Source: Streptomyces sp. NBC_00247
GTDB lineage: Bacteria > Actinomycetota > Actinomycetes > Streptomycetales > Streptomycetaceae
Assembly: GCF_036188265.1 (NCBI RefSeq)
Contig: NZ_CP108093.1
Coordinates: forward strand, 2,294,001-2,358,000
Length of the DNA stretch: 64,000 nucleotides
Reading direction: 5' to 3'
Position numbers and translations under genes: made by a program. Positions 47,015-55,177 of the stretch are shown piece by piece (the first letter of the stretch is position 1; every line of letters starts with the position of its first letter). The notes beneath the pieces are model-generated. The model was not told the origin of the DNA, did no database searches, and was given only the letters and a program-made list of their open reading frames with translations.

Positions 47015-48454
47015 CTACGCCTCGCCGTCGAGCTTCCGGGTGTGCAGCTGACGCGCCACCTCGGCGATCGAACCCGACAGGGACGGGTACACGGTGAACG
47101 CGTTCGCGATCTGTTCCACCGTCAAGTTGTTGTCGACCGCGACCGAAATCGGATGAATGAGTTCACTGGCGCGCGGCGCGACGACACAGCCGCCGACCAC
47201 GATGCCGGTGCCCGGACGGCAGAAGATCTTGACGAAGCCGTCGCGGATGCCGAGCATCTTGGCGCGCGGGTTGCGCAGCAGCGGGAGCTTGACGACGCGG
47301 GCCTCGATCTTGCCGGCGTCCACGTCGGCCTGGGTGTAGCCGACGGTGGCGATCTCCGGGTCGGTGAAGACGTTGGAGGAGACGGTCTTCAGGTTCAGCG
47401 GGGCCACCGCGTCGCCGAGGAAGTGGTACATCGCGATCCGGCCCTGCATCGCGGCGACCGAGGCCAGCGCGAAGACGCCCGTGACGTCACCGGCGGCGTA
47501 GACGCCGGGGGCGCTGGTGCGGGAGACCTTGTCGGTCTTGATGTGGCCGGACTCCTTGAGGTGGACGCCGGCCTCCTCGAGCCCCATGCCCTCGGTGTTC
47601 GGGATCGCGCCGACCGCCATCAGGCAGTGCGTGCCGGAGATGACGCGGCCGTCCGCGAGGGTGACCTCGACCCGGTCGCCGACGCGCTTGGCGGCCTCGG
47701 CGCGCGAGCGGGCCATGACGTTCATGCCGCGGCGGCGGAACACGTCCTCCAGTACGGCGGCGGCGTCCGGGTCCTCGCCCGGCAGCACCCGGTCGCGGGA
47801 GGAGACGAGGGTGACCCGGGAGCCGAGCGCCTGGTAGGCGCCGGCGAACTCGGCGCCGGTGACGCCGGAGCCGACCACGATGAGCTCCTCGGGGAGCTCG
47901 TCGAGGTCGTAGACCTGGGTCCAGTTGAGGATGCGCTCACCGTCGGGCTGGGCGTCCGGGATCTCGCGGGGGTGGCCGCCGGTGGCGATCAGCACCGCGT
48001 CGGCGGTGAGGCGCACCTCGCTGCCGTCGGCGGCGGTCACCACGACCTGGCGGGAGCCGTCGGCGGCCTGGAGGCCCTCCAGCCGGCCGCGTCCGCGCAT
48101 CACCCGGGCGCCGGCCCGGGTGACGGAGGCGGTGATGTCGTGGGACTGGGCGAGCGCGAGGCGCTTGACACGCCGGTTGACCTTGCCGAGGTCGACCCCG
48201 ACGACCCGGGCGGCCTGCTCCAGGGCCGGGGTGTCGTCGGCGACGATGATGCCCAGCTCCTCGTAGGAGGAGTCGAAGGTCGTCATGACCTCGGCGGTGG
48301 CGATCAGGGTCTTGGAGGGGACGCAGTCGGTGAGCACGGACGCTCCGCCGAGGCCGTCGCAGTCGACGACGGTGACCTCCGCCCCGAGCTGGGTGCCGAC
48401 CAGTGCCGCCTCGTAGCCGCCGGGGCCGCCGCCGATGATCACGATCCTGGTCAC
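47015..48454 (-). CDS. NAD(P)H-quinone dehydrogenase, LpdA-like flavoprotein
   Basis: A 479-residue FAD enzyme of the dihydrolipoamide dehydrogenase superfamily. FAD site IVIIGGGPGGYEAA (4-17) and NAD site VVGSGVTGAEFAGA are present. The redox-disulfide position reads GGASVLTDCVPSK with only one Cys (C44), and the C-terminal His-Glu pair is missing (VYPSLSGSIAE). It therefore cannot act as a dihydrolipoamide dehydrogenase and resembles M. tuberculosis LpdA, a quinone reductase. GTG start after AGGCGG. Confidence 0.92.
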   Translation of the reverse strand: MTRIVIIGGGPGGYEAALVGTQLGAEVTVVDCDGLGGASVLTDCVPSKTLIATAEVMTTFDSSYEELGIIVADDTPALEQAARVVGVDLGKVNRRVKRLALAQSHDITASVTRAGARVMRGRGRLEGLQAADGSRQVVVTAADGSEVRLTADAVLIATGGHPREIPDAQPDGERILNWTQVYDLDELPEELIVVGSGVTGAEFAGAYQALGSRVTLVSSRDRVLPGEDPDAAAVLEDVFRRRGMNVMARSRAEAAKRVGDRVEVTLADGRVISGTHCLMAVGAIPNTEGMGLEEAGVHLKESGHIKTDKVSRTSAPGVYAAGDVTGVFALASVAAMQGRIAMYHFLGDAVAPLNLKTVSSNVFTDPEIATVGYTQADVDAGKIEARVVKLPLLRNPRAKMLGIRDGFVKIFCRPGTGIVVGGCVVAPRASELIHPISVAVDNNLTVEQIANAFTVYPSLSGSIAEVARQLHTRKLDGEA

Positions 48455-48728
48455 GAAATGTCCGCCTCGCGTGGTGTCATCCCGCGGCCGTCTGCCGTCC
48501 CGGCCGGGGTCCGGGGGATCGCCCCGGGGGAATGCAGTACGTACTCCATTGTCCCGCACCCGCCAAGGTGCTTCGCCCCGGGTCCCTCCATCCGGGCGCC
48601 GGAGCCGTCCTCGCAGCTCGGGCGGGGTGGCGCGGGCACCGGCCCGCCACCTGCGGCCGTTCCCTCTCCCGGGCTGTTCCTGCCCGGAGTTCGGCACGTC
48701 GCTCCGCATCTCCCGTACCCTCGGACTC

Positions 48729-49166
48729 ATGTCGCTCTACGCCGCGTACGCCGGCAACCTCGACGCGCGGCTGATGACGCGCCGCGCACCGCATTCCCCG
48801 CTGCGCGGTACGGGCTGGCTCAACGGCTGGCGGCTGACCTTCGGCGGGGAGCAGATGGGCTGGGAAGGCGCGCTGGCGACGGTCGTCGAGGCGCCGCGCT
48901 CCCAGGTCTTCGTCGCCCTGTACGACGTGGCTCCGATGGACGAGGACTCCCTGGACCGCTGGGAGGGCGTCGGGCTCGACATCTACCGGCGGATGCGGGT
49001 GCGCGTGCACACCCTGGACGGCGAGGAGCCGGCCTGGATGTACGTGCTCAACGGTTACGAGGGCGGGCTGCCCTCCGCCCGTTACCTCGGCGAGGTGGCC
49101 GACGCGGCGGAGTCCGCCGGGGCCCCGCACGACTACGTCATGGAACTGCGCAAGCGCCCCTGCTGA
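48729..49166 (+). CDS. gamma-glutamylcyclotransferase-like protein
   Basis: A 145-residue protein of the GGCT/AIG2 fold. The substrate loop YAAYAGNLD (about 4-12) matches the YxSN/YGxN region, and the catalytic Glu position lies in the DRWEGVGLDIYRR segment. Expected chemistry is release of 5-oxoproline from gamma-glutamyl compounds, unproven here. TACCCT 7 nt before the ATG and no ribosome site suggest a leaderless transcript. Confidence 0.85.
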   Translation: MSLYAAYAGNLDARLMTRRAPHSPLRGTGWLNGWRLTFGGEQMGWEGALATVVEAPRSQVFVALYDVAPMDEDSLDRWEGVGLDIYRRMRVRVHTLDGEEPAWMYVLNGYEGGLPSARYLGEVADAAESAGAPHDYVMELRKRPC

Positions 49167-49289
49167 CCCTGTGGGCGCACGGGTCCCGAGGACCCCACGC
49201 GCCCCACTCGCCCCGTCCGCGTCCCGGCCCTCCGCCCTCCCCGTCGTACGAAAACGGGAAAGGACCGGACAGACTGCGCGCCGGTCCAT

Positions 49290-49301
49290 CTACGCGCGTA
49301 G
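49290..49301. promoter_or_regulatory. 12-bp palindrome CTACGCGCGTAG (PNP operator candidate)
   Basis: A perfect palindrome located 12 bp upstream of the predicted PNP -10. The identical 12-mer occurs once more in the window, at 52757 in the deoC promoter, and both genes act in deoxynucleoside catabolism. Confidence 0.7.
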
Positions 49302-49313
49302 GGATTCAGCGGT

Positions 49314-49319
49314 TACCCT
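49314..49319 (+). promoter_or_regulatory. candidate -10 of leaderless PNP promoter
   Basis: TACCCT is followed by 6 nt and the GTG start; no ribosome site is present. Confidence 0.5.
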
Positions 49320-49325
49320 CGTCCG

Positions 49326-50150
49326 GTGAACGCATCTGTTATTCCGGACAACATCCAGGACGACCCGCACGCGGTGGCCGCGGAGGCCGCCGCCAGGCTG
49401 CGGGAGCTGACCGGCGCCGAGACCCACGACGTGGTCCTCGTGATGGGGTCCGGGTGGGGGCCCGCGGGCGATGCGCTCGGTACCCCGGACGCCGAGTTCC
49501 CGGTGACGCACCTGCCCGGATTCCCGCCCCCGGCGGTCGAGGGCCACGGCGGCACGGTCCGCTCGTACCGCATCGGCGAGAAGCGGGTGCTGGTCTTCCT
49601 CGGCCGCACCCACTTCTACGAGGGCCGCGGCGTCGCCGCCGTCGCCCACGGCGTCCGTACGGCCGTGGCCGCCGGCTGCCGGACGGTCGTGCTGACCAAC
49701 GGCTGCGGCGGTCTGCGCGAGGGCATGCGGCCCGGCCAGCCGGTGCTGATCGGCGACCACATCAACCTCACCGCCACCTCCCCGATCATCGGCGCCAACT
49801 TCGTCGACCTGACCGACCTGTACTCCCCCCGGCTGAGGGCGCTCTGCCAGGAGATCGACCCCTCGCTGGAGGAGGGCGTGTACGTGCAGTTCCCCGGCCC
49901 GCACTACGAGACCCCGGCCGAGATCGGCATGGTCCGCGCGATGGGCGGCGACCTGGTGGGCATGTCCACCGTGCTGGAGGCCATCGCCGCGCGCGAGGCC
50001 GGCGCGGAGGTGCTCGGCATCTCGCTGGTGACCAACCTCGCGGCCGGGCTGTCCGGCGAGCCGCTGAACCACGAAGAGGTCCTGCAGGCCGGCCGGGACT
50101 CGGCCGCGCGCATGGGCGACCTGCTGGCCCGCGTGCTCGAACGCATCTGA
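49326..50150 (+). CDS. purine-nucleoside phosphorylase
   Basis: A 274-residue trimeric-class PNP splitting purine (deoxy)nucleosides with phosphate into base and (deoxy)ribose-1-phosphate. Phosphate-site GSGWGP (about 40-45), [16 protein letters not shown] and the base-binding region [10 protein letters not shown] plus VTNLAAGL are present. It reads from a GTG without ribosome site behind a probable leaderless promoter and a 12-bp palindrome. A 16-bp hairpin separates it from the phospho-sugar mutase gene. Confidence 0.94.
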   Translation: MNASVIPDNIQDDPHAVAAEAAARLRELTGAETHDVVLVMGSGWGPAGDALGTPDAEFPVTHLPGFPPPAVEGHGGTVRSYRIGEKRVLVFLGRTHFYEGRGVAAVAHGVRTAVAAGCRTVVLTNGCGGLREGMRPGQPVLIGDHINLTATSPIIGANFVDLTDLYSPRLRALCQEIDPSLEEGVYVQFPGPHYETPAEIGMVRAMGGDLVGMSTVLEAIAAREAGAEVLGISLVTNLAAGLSGEPLNHEEVLQAGRDSAARMGDLLARVLERI

Positions 50151-50155
50151 CCGGC

Positions 50156-50202
50156 CGGACCGGCGGCGGCCGGGCCTCGCGGTCCTGGCCGCCGCCGGTC
50201 CG
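50156..50202 (+). terminator. strong hairpin after the PNP gene
   Basis: CGGACCGGCGGCGGCC and its complement form a 16-bp perfect stem with a 15-nt loop, starting 5 bp past the stop. It may separate or attenuate expression of the next gene. Confidence 0.8.
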
Positions 50203-50256
50203 CTACCGGGCCCGCACCGCCGGGCACTCTCCGTCATCCCCGAAAGGTGGACCCCC

Positions 50257-51918
50257 GTGCACGACGACGACCTCCTCGAACGGGCCAGGGCCTGGCAGGC
50301 CGAGGACCCGGACCCCGAGACGCGGGACGAGCTGGGGCGGCTGATCGGCTCCGACGCGCCCGAAGCCCGCACCGAGCTCGCCGCGCGCTTCGCGGGCACC
50401 CTCCAGTTCGGCACCGCCGGGCTGCGCGGGGAGCTGGGCGCCGGTCCGACGCGGATGAACCGCGCCGTCGTGATCCGGGCCGCCGCGGGCCTCGCCGCGT
50501 ACCTCAAGAGCCGGCGAACCCCGGGGGACGCTCCCGGGCTCGTCGTCGTGGGCTACGACGCCCGCTACCGCTCGGCCGACTTCGCCCGGGACACCGCCGC
50601 CGTGATGACCGGCGCCGGACTCCGGGCGGCCGTCCTGCCGCGCCCGCTGCCCACCCCCGTGCTGGCGTACGCCATACGGCATCTGGGAGCCGTCGCGGGT
50701 GTCGAGGTCACCGCGAGCCACAACCCGCCGCGCGACAACGGCTACAAGGTCTACCTCGGCGACGGCTCGCAGATCGTGCCCCCGGCCGACGCGGAGATCG
50801 CCGCCGCCATCGCGGCGGTCGGCCCGCTCGCCGGGGTGGACCGTCCCGAGGACGGCTGGCAGGTCCTCGGCGACGAGATCCTGGACGCCTATCTGGCCCG
50901 TACGGACGCCGTCCTCGCCGCCGGCTCCCCGCGCACCGCCCGGACCGTCCACACGGCACTGCACGGCGTCGGCACCTCCGTGCTGACCGCGGCGTTCGAG
51001 CGGGCCGGGTTCCCCGCGCCGGTGCTCGTCGCCGAGCAGGCCGACCCCGACCCGGCGTTCCCCACCGTCGCGTTCCCGAACCCGGAGGAGCCGGGCGCGA
51101 TGGACCTCTCCTTCGCGACCGCGCGCCGGGAGAACCCCGACCTGATCATCGCCAACGACCCGGACGCGGACCGCTGCGCCGTCGCGGTCCCGGACCCGGC
51201 GGCCGAGGGCGGCTGGCGGATGCTGCGCGGCGACGAGGTCGGCGCGCTGCTCGCCGCGCATCTCGTGGACCGGGGCGCCGAGGGCGTGCTCGCGGCCTCG
51301 ATCGTCTCCTCCTCACTGCTCGGCCGGATCGCCGACCGAGCCGGTCTCGGGTACGAGGAGACGCTGACCGGTTTCAAGTGGATCGCCCGGGTGGACGGAC
51401 TGCGGTACGGCTACGAGGAGGCGCTCGGCTACTGCGTCGACCCGGACGGCGTACGGGACAAGGACGGCATCACCGCCGCGCTGGTCGTCGCCGAGCTGGC
51501 CTCGGTGCTCAAGGAGCGCGGTCGCACCCTGCTCGACATGCTGGACGATCTGGCACTCGCGCACGGCCTGCACGCCACCGACCAGCTCTCGGTCCGGGTG
51601 GAGGACCTCTCGGTCATCGCCGACGCCATGCGCCGGCTCCGCGAGCGGCCCCCGGCCGAGCTGGCGGGACTGGCCGTCACCTCGGCCGAGGACCTGTCGA
51701 AAGGATCGGCCCGGCTCCCTCCCACGGACGGGCTGCGCTACCGGCTGGACGGCGCCCGGGTGATCGTCCGCCCGAGCGGGACCGAGCCGAAGCTGAAGTG
51801 CTACCTGGAGGTCGTCGTGCCGGTCGCCTCGGCGGACGGGCTGCCCGCCGCGCGGGGCCGGGCGGCCGAGCTGCTGGCCGGGATCAGGCGGGACCTCTCC
51901 GCCGCGGCCGGCATCTGA
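50257..51918 (+). CDS. phospho-sugar mutase (phosphopentomutase/phosphomannomutase family)
   Basis: A 553-residue alpha-D-phosphohexomutase-fold enzyme. Active-site Ser S154 in TASHNPPRDNGYK, metal loop DPDADRC, sugar loop near GFKWIARVDG and phosphate loop RPSGTEPKLK. Its length and sequence resemble Pgm2-type mutases that use pentose-1-phosphates. Given PNP upstream and deoC downstream, conversion of (deoxy)ribose-1-P to 5-P is the likely role. GTG start after AAAGGTGG. Confidence 0.92.
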   Translation: MHDDDLLERARAWQAEDPDPETRDELGRLIGSDAPEARTELAARFAGTLQFGTAGLRGELGAGPTRMNRAVVIRAAAGLAAYLKSRRTPGDAPGLVVVGYDARYRSADFARDTAAVMTGAGLRAAVLPRPLPTPVLAYAIRHLGAVAGVEVTASHNPPRDNGYKVYLGDGSQIVPPADAEIAAAIAAVGPLAGVDRPEDGWQVLGDEILDAYLARTDAVLAAGSPRTARTVHTALHGVGTSVLTAAFERAGFPAPVLVAEQADPDPAFPTVAFPNPEEPGAMDLSFATARRENPDLIIANDPDADRCAVAVPDPAAEGGWRMLRGDEVGALLAAHLVDRGAEGVLAASIVSSSLLGRIADRAGLGYEETLTGFKWIARVDGLRYGYEEALGYCVDPDGVRDKDGITAALVVAELASVLKERGRTLLDMLDDLALAHGLHATDQLSVRVEDLSVIADAMRRLRERPPAELAGLAVTSAEDLSKGSARLPPTDGLRYRLDGARVIVRPSGTEPKLKCYLEVVVPVASADGLPAARGRAAELLAGIRRDLSAAAGI

Positions 51919-51944
51919 TCCTGCGGACCCTCCGTACGCACGGA

Positions 51945-51981
51945 ATCGGGCCGGTACCTCCCGGGGAGGTACCGGCCCGAT
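51945..51981 (+). terminator. strong hairpin after the mutase gene
   Basis: A 17-bp perfect stem (ATCGGGCCGGTACCTCC) with a 3-nt loop lies in the 80-bp gap between convergent genes. It can act for both strands. Confidence 0.9.
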
Positions 51982-51998
51982 CGTGTACGGACCGCGCG

Positions 51999-52643
51999 TC
52001 AGGCGGTGGCGAACAGCACCACCAGGGCGATCGCGCCCACGACGGCGGGAACGATGATCTCCCAGGCCCAGCGCACCGAGGAGGTCGCCTCCTGGGCACC
52101 GGGCACCGGCACGCCCTGCGCCTCGGCCGCCGCCCTCAGCTCGGCGTCGTCCTGGGCGAGCTGCCTCAGCTCCGAGACCGCCTGGTCCGCCGCCGCGGGA
52201 CGGACGTGGGCCTGGGCGCCCTCGCCCTCGCGCAGGGCCGCAGCCGTCTGGCGCAGCGCCCGCTTCCGTTCGCGCAGCGAGACGGGCAGCGCCCACACCT
52301 GGTACTTCGCGCCGCCCGTGGTGGACAGCTCGGTCGAGTACGCGGCGCGGATGCCCGCCACCTCCGACCACGGCAGCCGGATCGTGCGGAACGGGTTGCG
52401 GACCAGGACGCGGCGCGCTCCGGCCATCACGGCGGGCCGCAGGGTGAGGGCGACGACCAGCGGGACCATGAACACCCCCGCGGCGAGCGCCTGCCACGGA
52501 GCGCGCCCCGCCCCGGTGAAGAGCGCGTCGATCACCAGCCAGGCGATCAGCAGGAGCAGGAGTACGCCGGCCACCATCGCGGCACCGGACCGGTAGGTCC
52601 GGTCGGCGTAGGCGGGTTCGCCGGAAGGCGTGGAGCTCGTCAT
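51999..52643 (-). CDS. PH-domain membrane protein
   Basis: A 214-residue protein: two N-terminal transmembrane helices (about 22-40 and 50-70), a bacterial PH-like domain (about 75-130, RRVLVRNPFRTIRLPWSEVAG), a charged helical stretch and a C-terminal helix (IIVPAVVGAIALVVLFA). Common in Streptomyces; function unknown. Divergent from deoC. Confidence 0.85.
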   Translation of the reverse strand: MTSSTPSGEPAYADRTYRSGAAMVAGVLLLLLIAWLVIDALFTGAGRAPWQALAAGVFMVPLVVALTLRPAVMAGARRVLVRNPFRTIRLPWSEVAGIRAAYSTELSTTGGAKYQVWALPVSLRERKRALRQTAAALREGEGAQAHVRPAAADQAVSELRQLAQDDAELRAAAEAQGVPVPGAQEATSSVRWAWEIIVPAVVGAIALVVLFATA

Positions 52644-52756
52644 GGCCCGATTGTGCCTGACGCCGGGGGTGGGGCGCGGAGCGGCCGGGTGCCACCCCCG
52701 GCGTACGGGGCTCCCGCGCGGAGCGTGTGACGGTCCGCACCCCCCTGTACAGGCTG

Positions 52757-52768
52757 CTACGCGCGTAG
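52757..52768. promoter_or_regulatory. 12-bp palindrome CTACGCGCGTAG (deoC operator candidate)
   Basis: Identical to the palindrome before PNP. Here it ends one base before the predicted -10, so a bound regulator would occlude the promoter. Confidence 0.7.
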
Positions 52769-52769
52769 A

Positions 52770-52775
52770 TATGCT
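52770..52775 (+). promoter_or_regulatory. candidate -10 of leaderless deoC promoter
   Basis: TATGCT is followed by 6 nt and the GTG start, with no ribosome site between. Confidence 0.5.
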
Positions 52776-52781
52776 CCTCTG

Positions 52782-53735
52782 GTGACCATGCCCACCACTG
52801 CACCCGCATTCTCCGGCGCGACCGCGTCCGACGGTGCGTTGCGCCGCTTCCTGCACGGGCTGCCCGGCGTCGACGCCGTCGGCCTGGAAGCGCGCGCCGC
52901 CTCGCTCGGCACCCGGTCGATCAAGACGACGGCCAAGGCGTACGCCATCGATCTCGCCATCTCGATGATCGACCTGACGACGCTGGAAGGCGCGGACACC
53001 CCGGGCAAGGTCCGGGCGCTGTGCGCCAAGGCCCTGCATCCCGACCCGACCGACCGGACGACCCCGCGCACCGCCGCGGTCTGCGTCTACCCCGACATGG
53101 CGGCGACCGCCGTCGCCGCGCTGGCCGGCTCCGAGGTGAAGGTGGCGTCCGTGGCGACTGCCTTCCCGGCCGGCCGCGCGGCGCTCGACGTCAAGCTCGC
53201 GGACGTCCGCGACGCGGTGGCGGCCGGGGCCGACGAGATCGACATGGTGATCGACCGGGGCGCGTTCCTGGCCGGCCACTACCTCAAGGTGTACGAGGAG
53301 ATCACGGCCGTGAAGGCCGAGTGCGGCACCGCCCGCCTCAAGGTCATCTTCGAGACCGGCGAGCTCTCCACGTACGACAACATCCGCCGTGCCTCCTGGC
53401 TCGGGATGCTGGCCGGGGCCGACTTCATCAAGACGTCGACCGGCAAGGTGGCGACCAACGCCACCCCCGCCAACACCCTGCTGATGCTGGAGGCCGTCCG
53501 CGACTTCCGGCTCCAGACCGGTGTCCAGGTCGGGGTGAAGCCCGCGGGCGGTATCCGCACGACCAAGGACGCGGTCAAGTTCCTGGTCCTGGTCAACGAG
53601 ACCGCGGGCGAGGACTGGCTGGACAACCACTGGTTCCGGTTCGGCGCCTCCGGCCTGCTGAACGACCTGCTGATGCAGCGCCAGAAGCTCAGCACCGGCC
53701 GTTACTCCGGCCCCGATTACGTGACGGTGGACTGA
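52782..53735 (+). CDS. deoC: deoxyribose-phosphate aldolase
   Basis: A 317-residue class I aldolase cleaving 2-deoxyribose-5-phosphate to acetaldehyde and glyceraldehyde-3-phosphate. Schiff-base Lys K217 in FIKTSTGK, with the second conserved Lys in GVKPAGGIRT. An N-terminal extension of about 45 residues precedes the barrel. GTG start with leaderless-type -10; an internal ATG two codons later is an alternative. First gene of an operon with two ALDH genes, the first only 5 bp downstream. Confidence 0.95.
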   Translation: MTMPTTAPAFSGATASDGALRRFLHGLPGVDAVGLEARAASLGTRSIKTTAKAYAIDLAISMIDLTTLEGADTPGKVRALCAKALHPDPTDRTTPRTAAVCVYPDMAATAVAALAGSEVKVASVATAFPAGRAALDVKLADVRDAVAAGADEIDMVIDRGAFLAGHYLKVYEEITAVKAECGTARLKVIFETGELSTYDNIRRASWLGMLAGADFIKTSTGKVATNATPANTLLMLEAVRDFRLQTGVQVGVKPAGGIRTTKDAVKFLVLVNETAGEDWLDNHWFRFGASGLLNDLLMQRQKLSTGRYSGPDYVTVD

Positions 53736-53740
53736 TCCCC

Positions 53741-55177
53741 ATGGCATCTGCATTCGAGTACGCGCCCGCCCCCGAGTCGCGGTCGGTCGTCGACATCGCA
53801 CCCTCGTACGGCCTGTTCATCGACGGCGAGTTCACCGAAGCCGCCGACGGCAAGGTCTTCAAGACCGTCTCGCCGAGCAGCGAGGAGGTCCTCTCCGAGG
53901 TCGCCCGCGCGGGCGAGGCGGACGTGGACCGCGCGGTCCGGGCGGCCAGGAAGGCGTTCGGGAAGTGGTCGGCGCTGCCGGGCTCCGAGCGCGCCAAGTA
54001 CCTCTTCCGGATCGCCCGGATCGTCCAGGAGCGCAGCCGCGAGCTGGCCGTCCTGGAGACGCTGGACAACGGCAAGCCGATCCGGGAGACCCGCGACACG
54101 GACCTCCCGCTGGTCGCGGCGCACTTCTTCTACTACGCGGGCTGGGCCGACAAGCTGTCGCACGCCGGTTTCGGCGCCGATCCGCGCCCCCTGGGCGTGG
54201 CCGGCCAGGTCATCCCGTGGAACTTCCCGCTGCTGATGCTGGCGTGGAAGATCGCCCCGGCGCTCGCCGCCGGCAACACGGTGGTCCTCAAGCCCGCCGA
54301 GACCACCCCGCTCTCCGCCCTGTTCTTCGCGGACATCTGCCGCCAGGCGGGTCTGCCGAAGGGCGTCGTCAACATCCTCACGGGGTACGGCGACGCGGGC
54401 GCGGCCCTCGTCGCGCACGAGGACGTGAACAAGGTCGCCTTCACCGGCTCGACCGCCGTGGGCAAGGCCATCGCCCGGCAGGTCGCGGGCACGGAGAAGA
54501 AGGTCACCCTGGAGCTGGGCGGCAAGGGCGCCAACATCGTCTTCGACGACGCCCCCGTCGACCAGGCGGTCGAGGGGATCGTCACCGGCATCTTCTTCAA
54601 CCAGGGCCAGGTCTGCTGCGCGGGCTCCCGCCTGCTGGTGCAGGAGTCGGTGCACGACGAGGTGCTGGACGCGCTGAAGCGGCGGCTGTCCACGCTGCGC
54701 CTCGGCGACCCGCTGGACAAGAACACCGACATCGGCGCGATCAACTCCGCCGAACAGCTCTCCCGGATCACCGCGCTCGCGGACACGGGCGAGGCGGAGG
54801 GCGCCGAGCGCTGGACCGCGCCGTGCGAACTGCCCGGCTCCGGCTACTGGTTCGCCCCGACGCTCTTCACCGGTGTCACCCAGGCCCACACGGTCGCCCG
54901 GGACGAGATCTTCGGCCCGGTGCTCTCGGTGCTGACCTTCCGCACCCCGGACGAGGCCGTCGCGAAGGCGAACAACACCCAGTACGGCCTCTCGGCGGGC
55001 ATCTGGACGGAGAAGGGCTCCCGCATCCTCGCGGTGGCGAACAAGCTCCGGGCGGGCGTCGTCTGGGCCAACACGTTCAACAAGTTCGACCCCACCTCGC
55101 CGTTCGGCGGGTACAAGGAGTCGGGCTACGGCCGCGAGGGCGGCCGCCACGGCCTGGAGGCGTACCTCGATGTCTGA
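53741..55177 (+). CDS. aldehyde dehydrogenase (catalytic)
   Basis: A 478-residue NAD(P)-dependent ALDH with a complete active site: E258 in TLELGGKG and Cys C292/C293 in GQVCCAGSR, plus N161 of IPWNFPL and the FTGSTAVGK cofactor loop. Starting 5 bp after deoC, it probably oxidises the acetaldehyde made by DeoC to acetate. It overlaps the next gene by 8 bp. Confidence 0.94.
   Translation: MASAFEYAPAPESRSVVDIAPSYGLFIDGEFTEAADGKVFKTVSPSSEEVLSEVARAGEADVDRAVRAARKAFGKWSALPGSERAKYLFRIARIVQERSRELAVLETLDNGKPIRETRDTDLPLVAAHFFYYAGWADKLSHAGFGADPRPLGVAGQVIPWNFPLLMLAWKIAPALAAGNTVVLKPAETTPLSALFFADICRQAGLPKGVVNILTGYGDAGAALVAHEDVNKVAFTGSTAVGKAIARQVAGTEKKVTLELGGKGANIVFDDAPVDQAVEGIVTGIFFNQGQVCCAGSRLLVQESVHDEVLDALKRRLSTLRLGDPLDKNTDIGAINSAEQLSRITALADTGEAEGAERWTAPCELPGSGYWFAPTLFTGVTQAHTVARDEIFGPVLSVLTFRTPDEAVAKANNTQYGLSAGIWTEKGSRILAVANKLRAGVVWANTFNKFDPTSPFGGYKESGYGREGGRHGLEAYLDV

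Noticed and set aside
47042..50344. 1100-codon rightward open frame
   Set aside because: Runs antisense to the LpdA-like gene and out of frame through three recognised genes; composition is that of a shadow frame.
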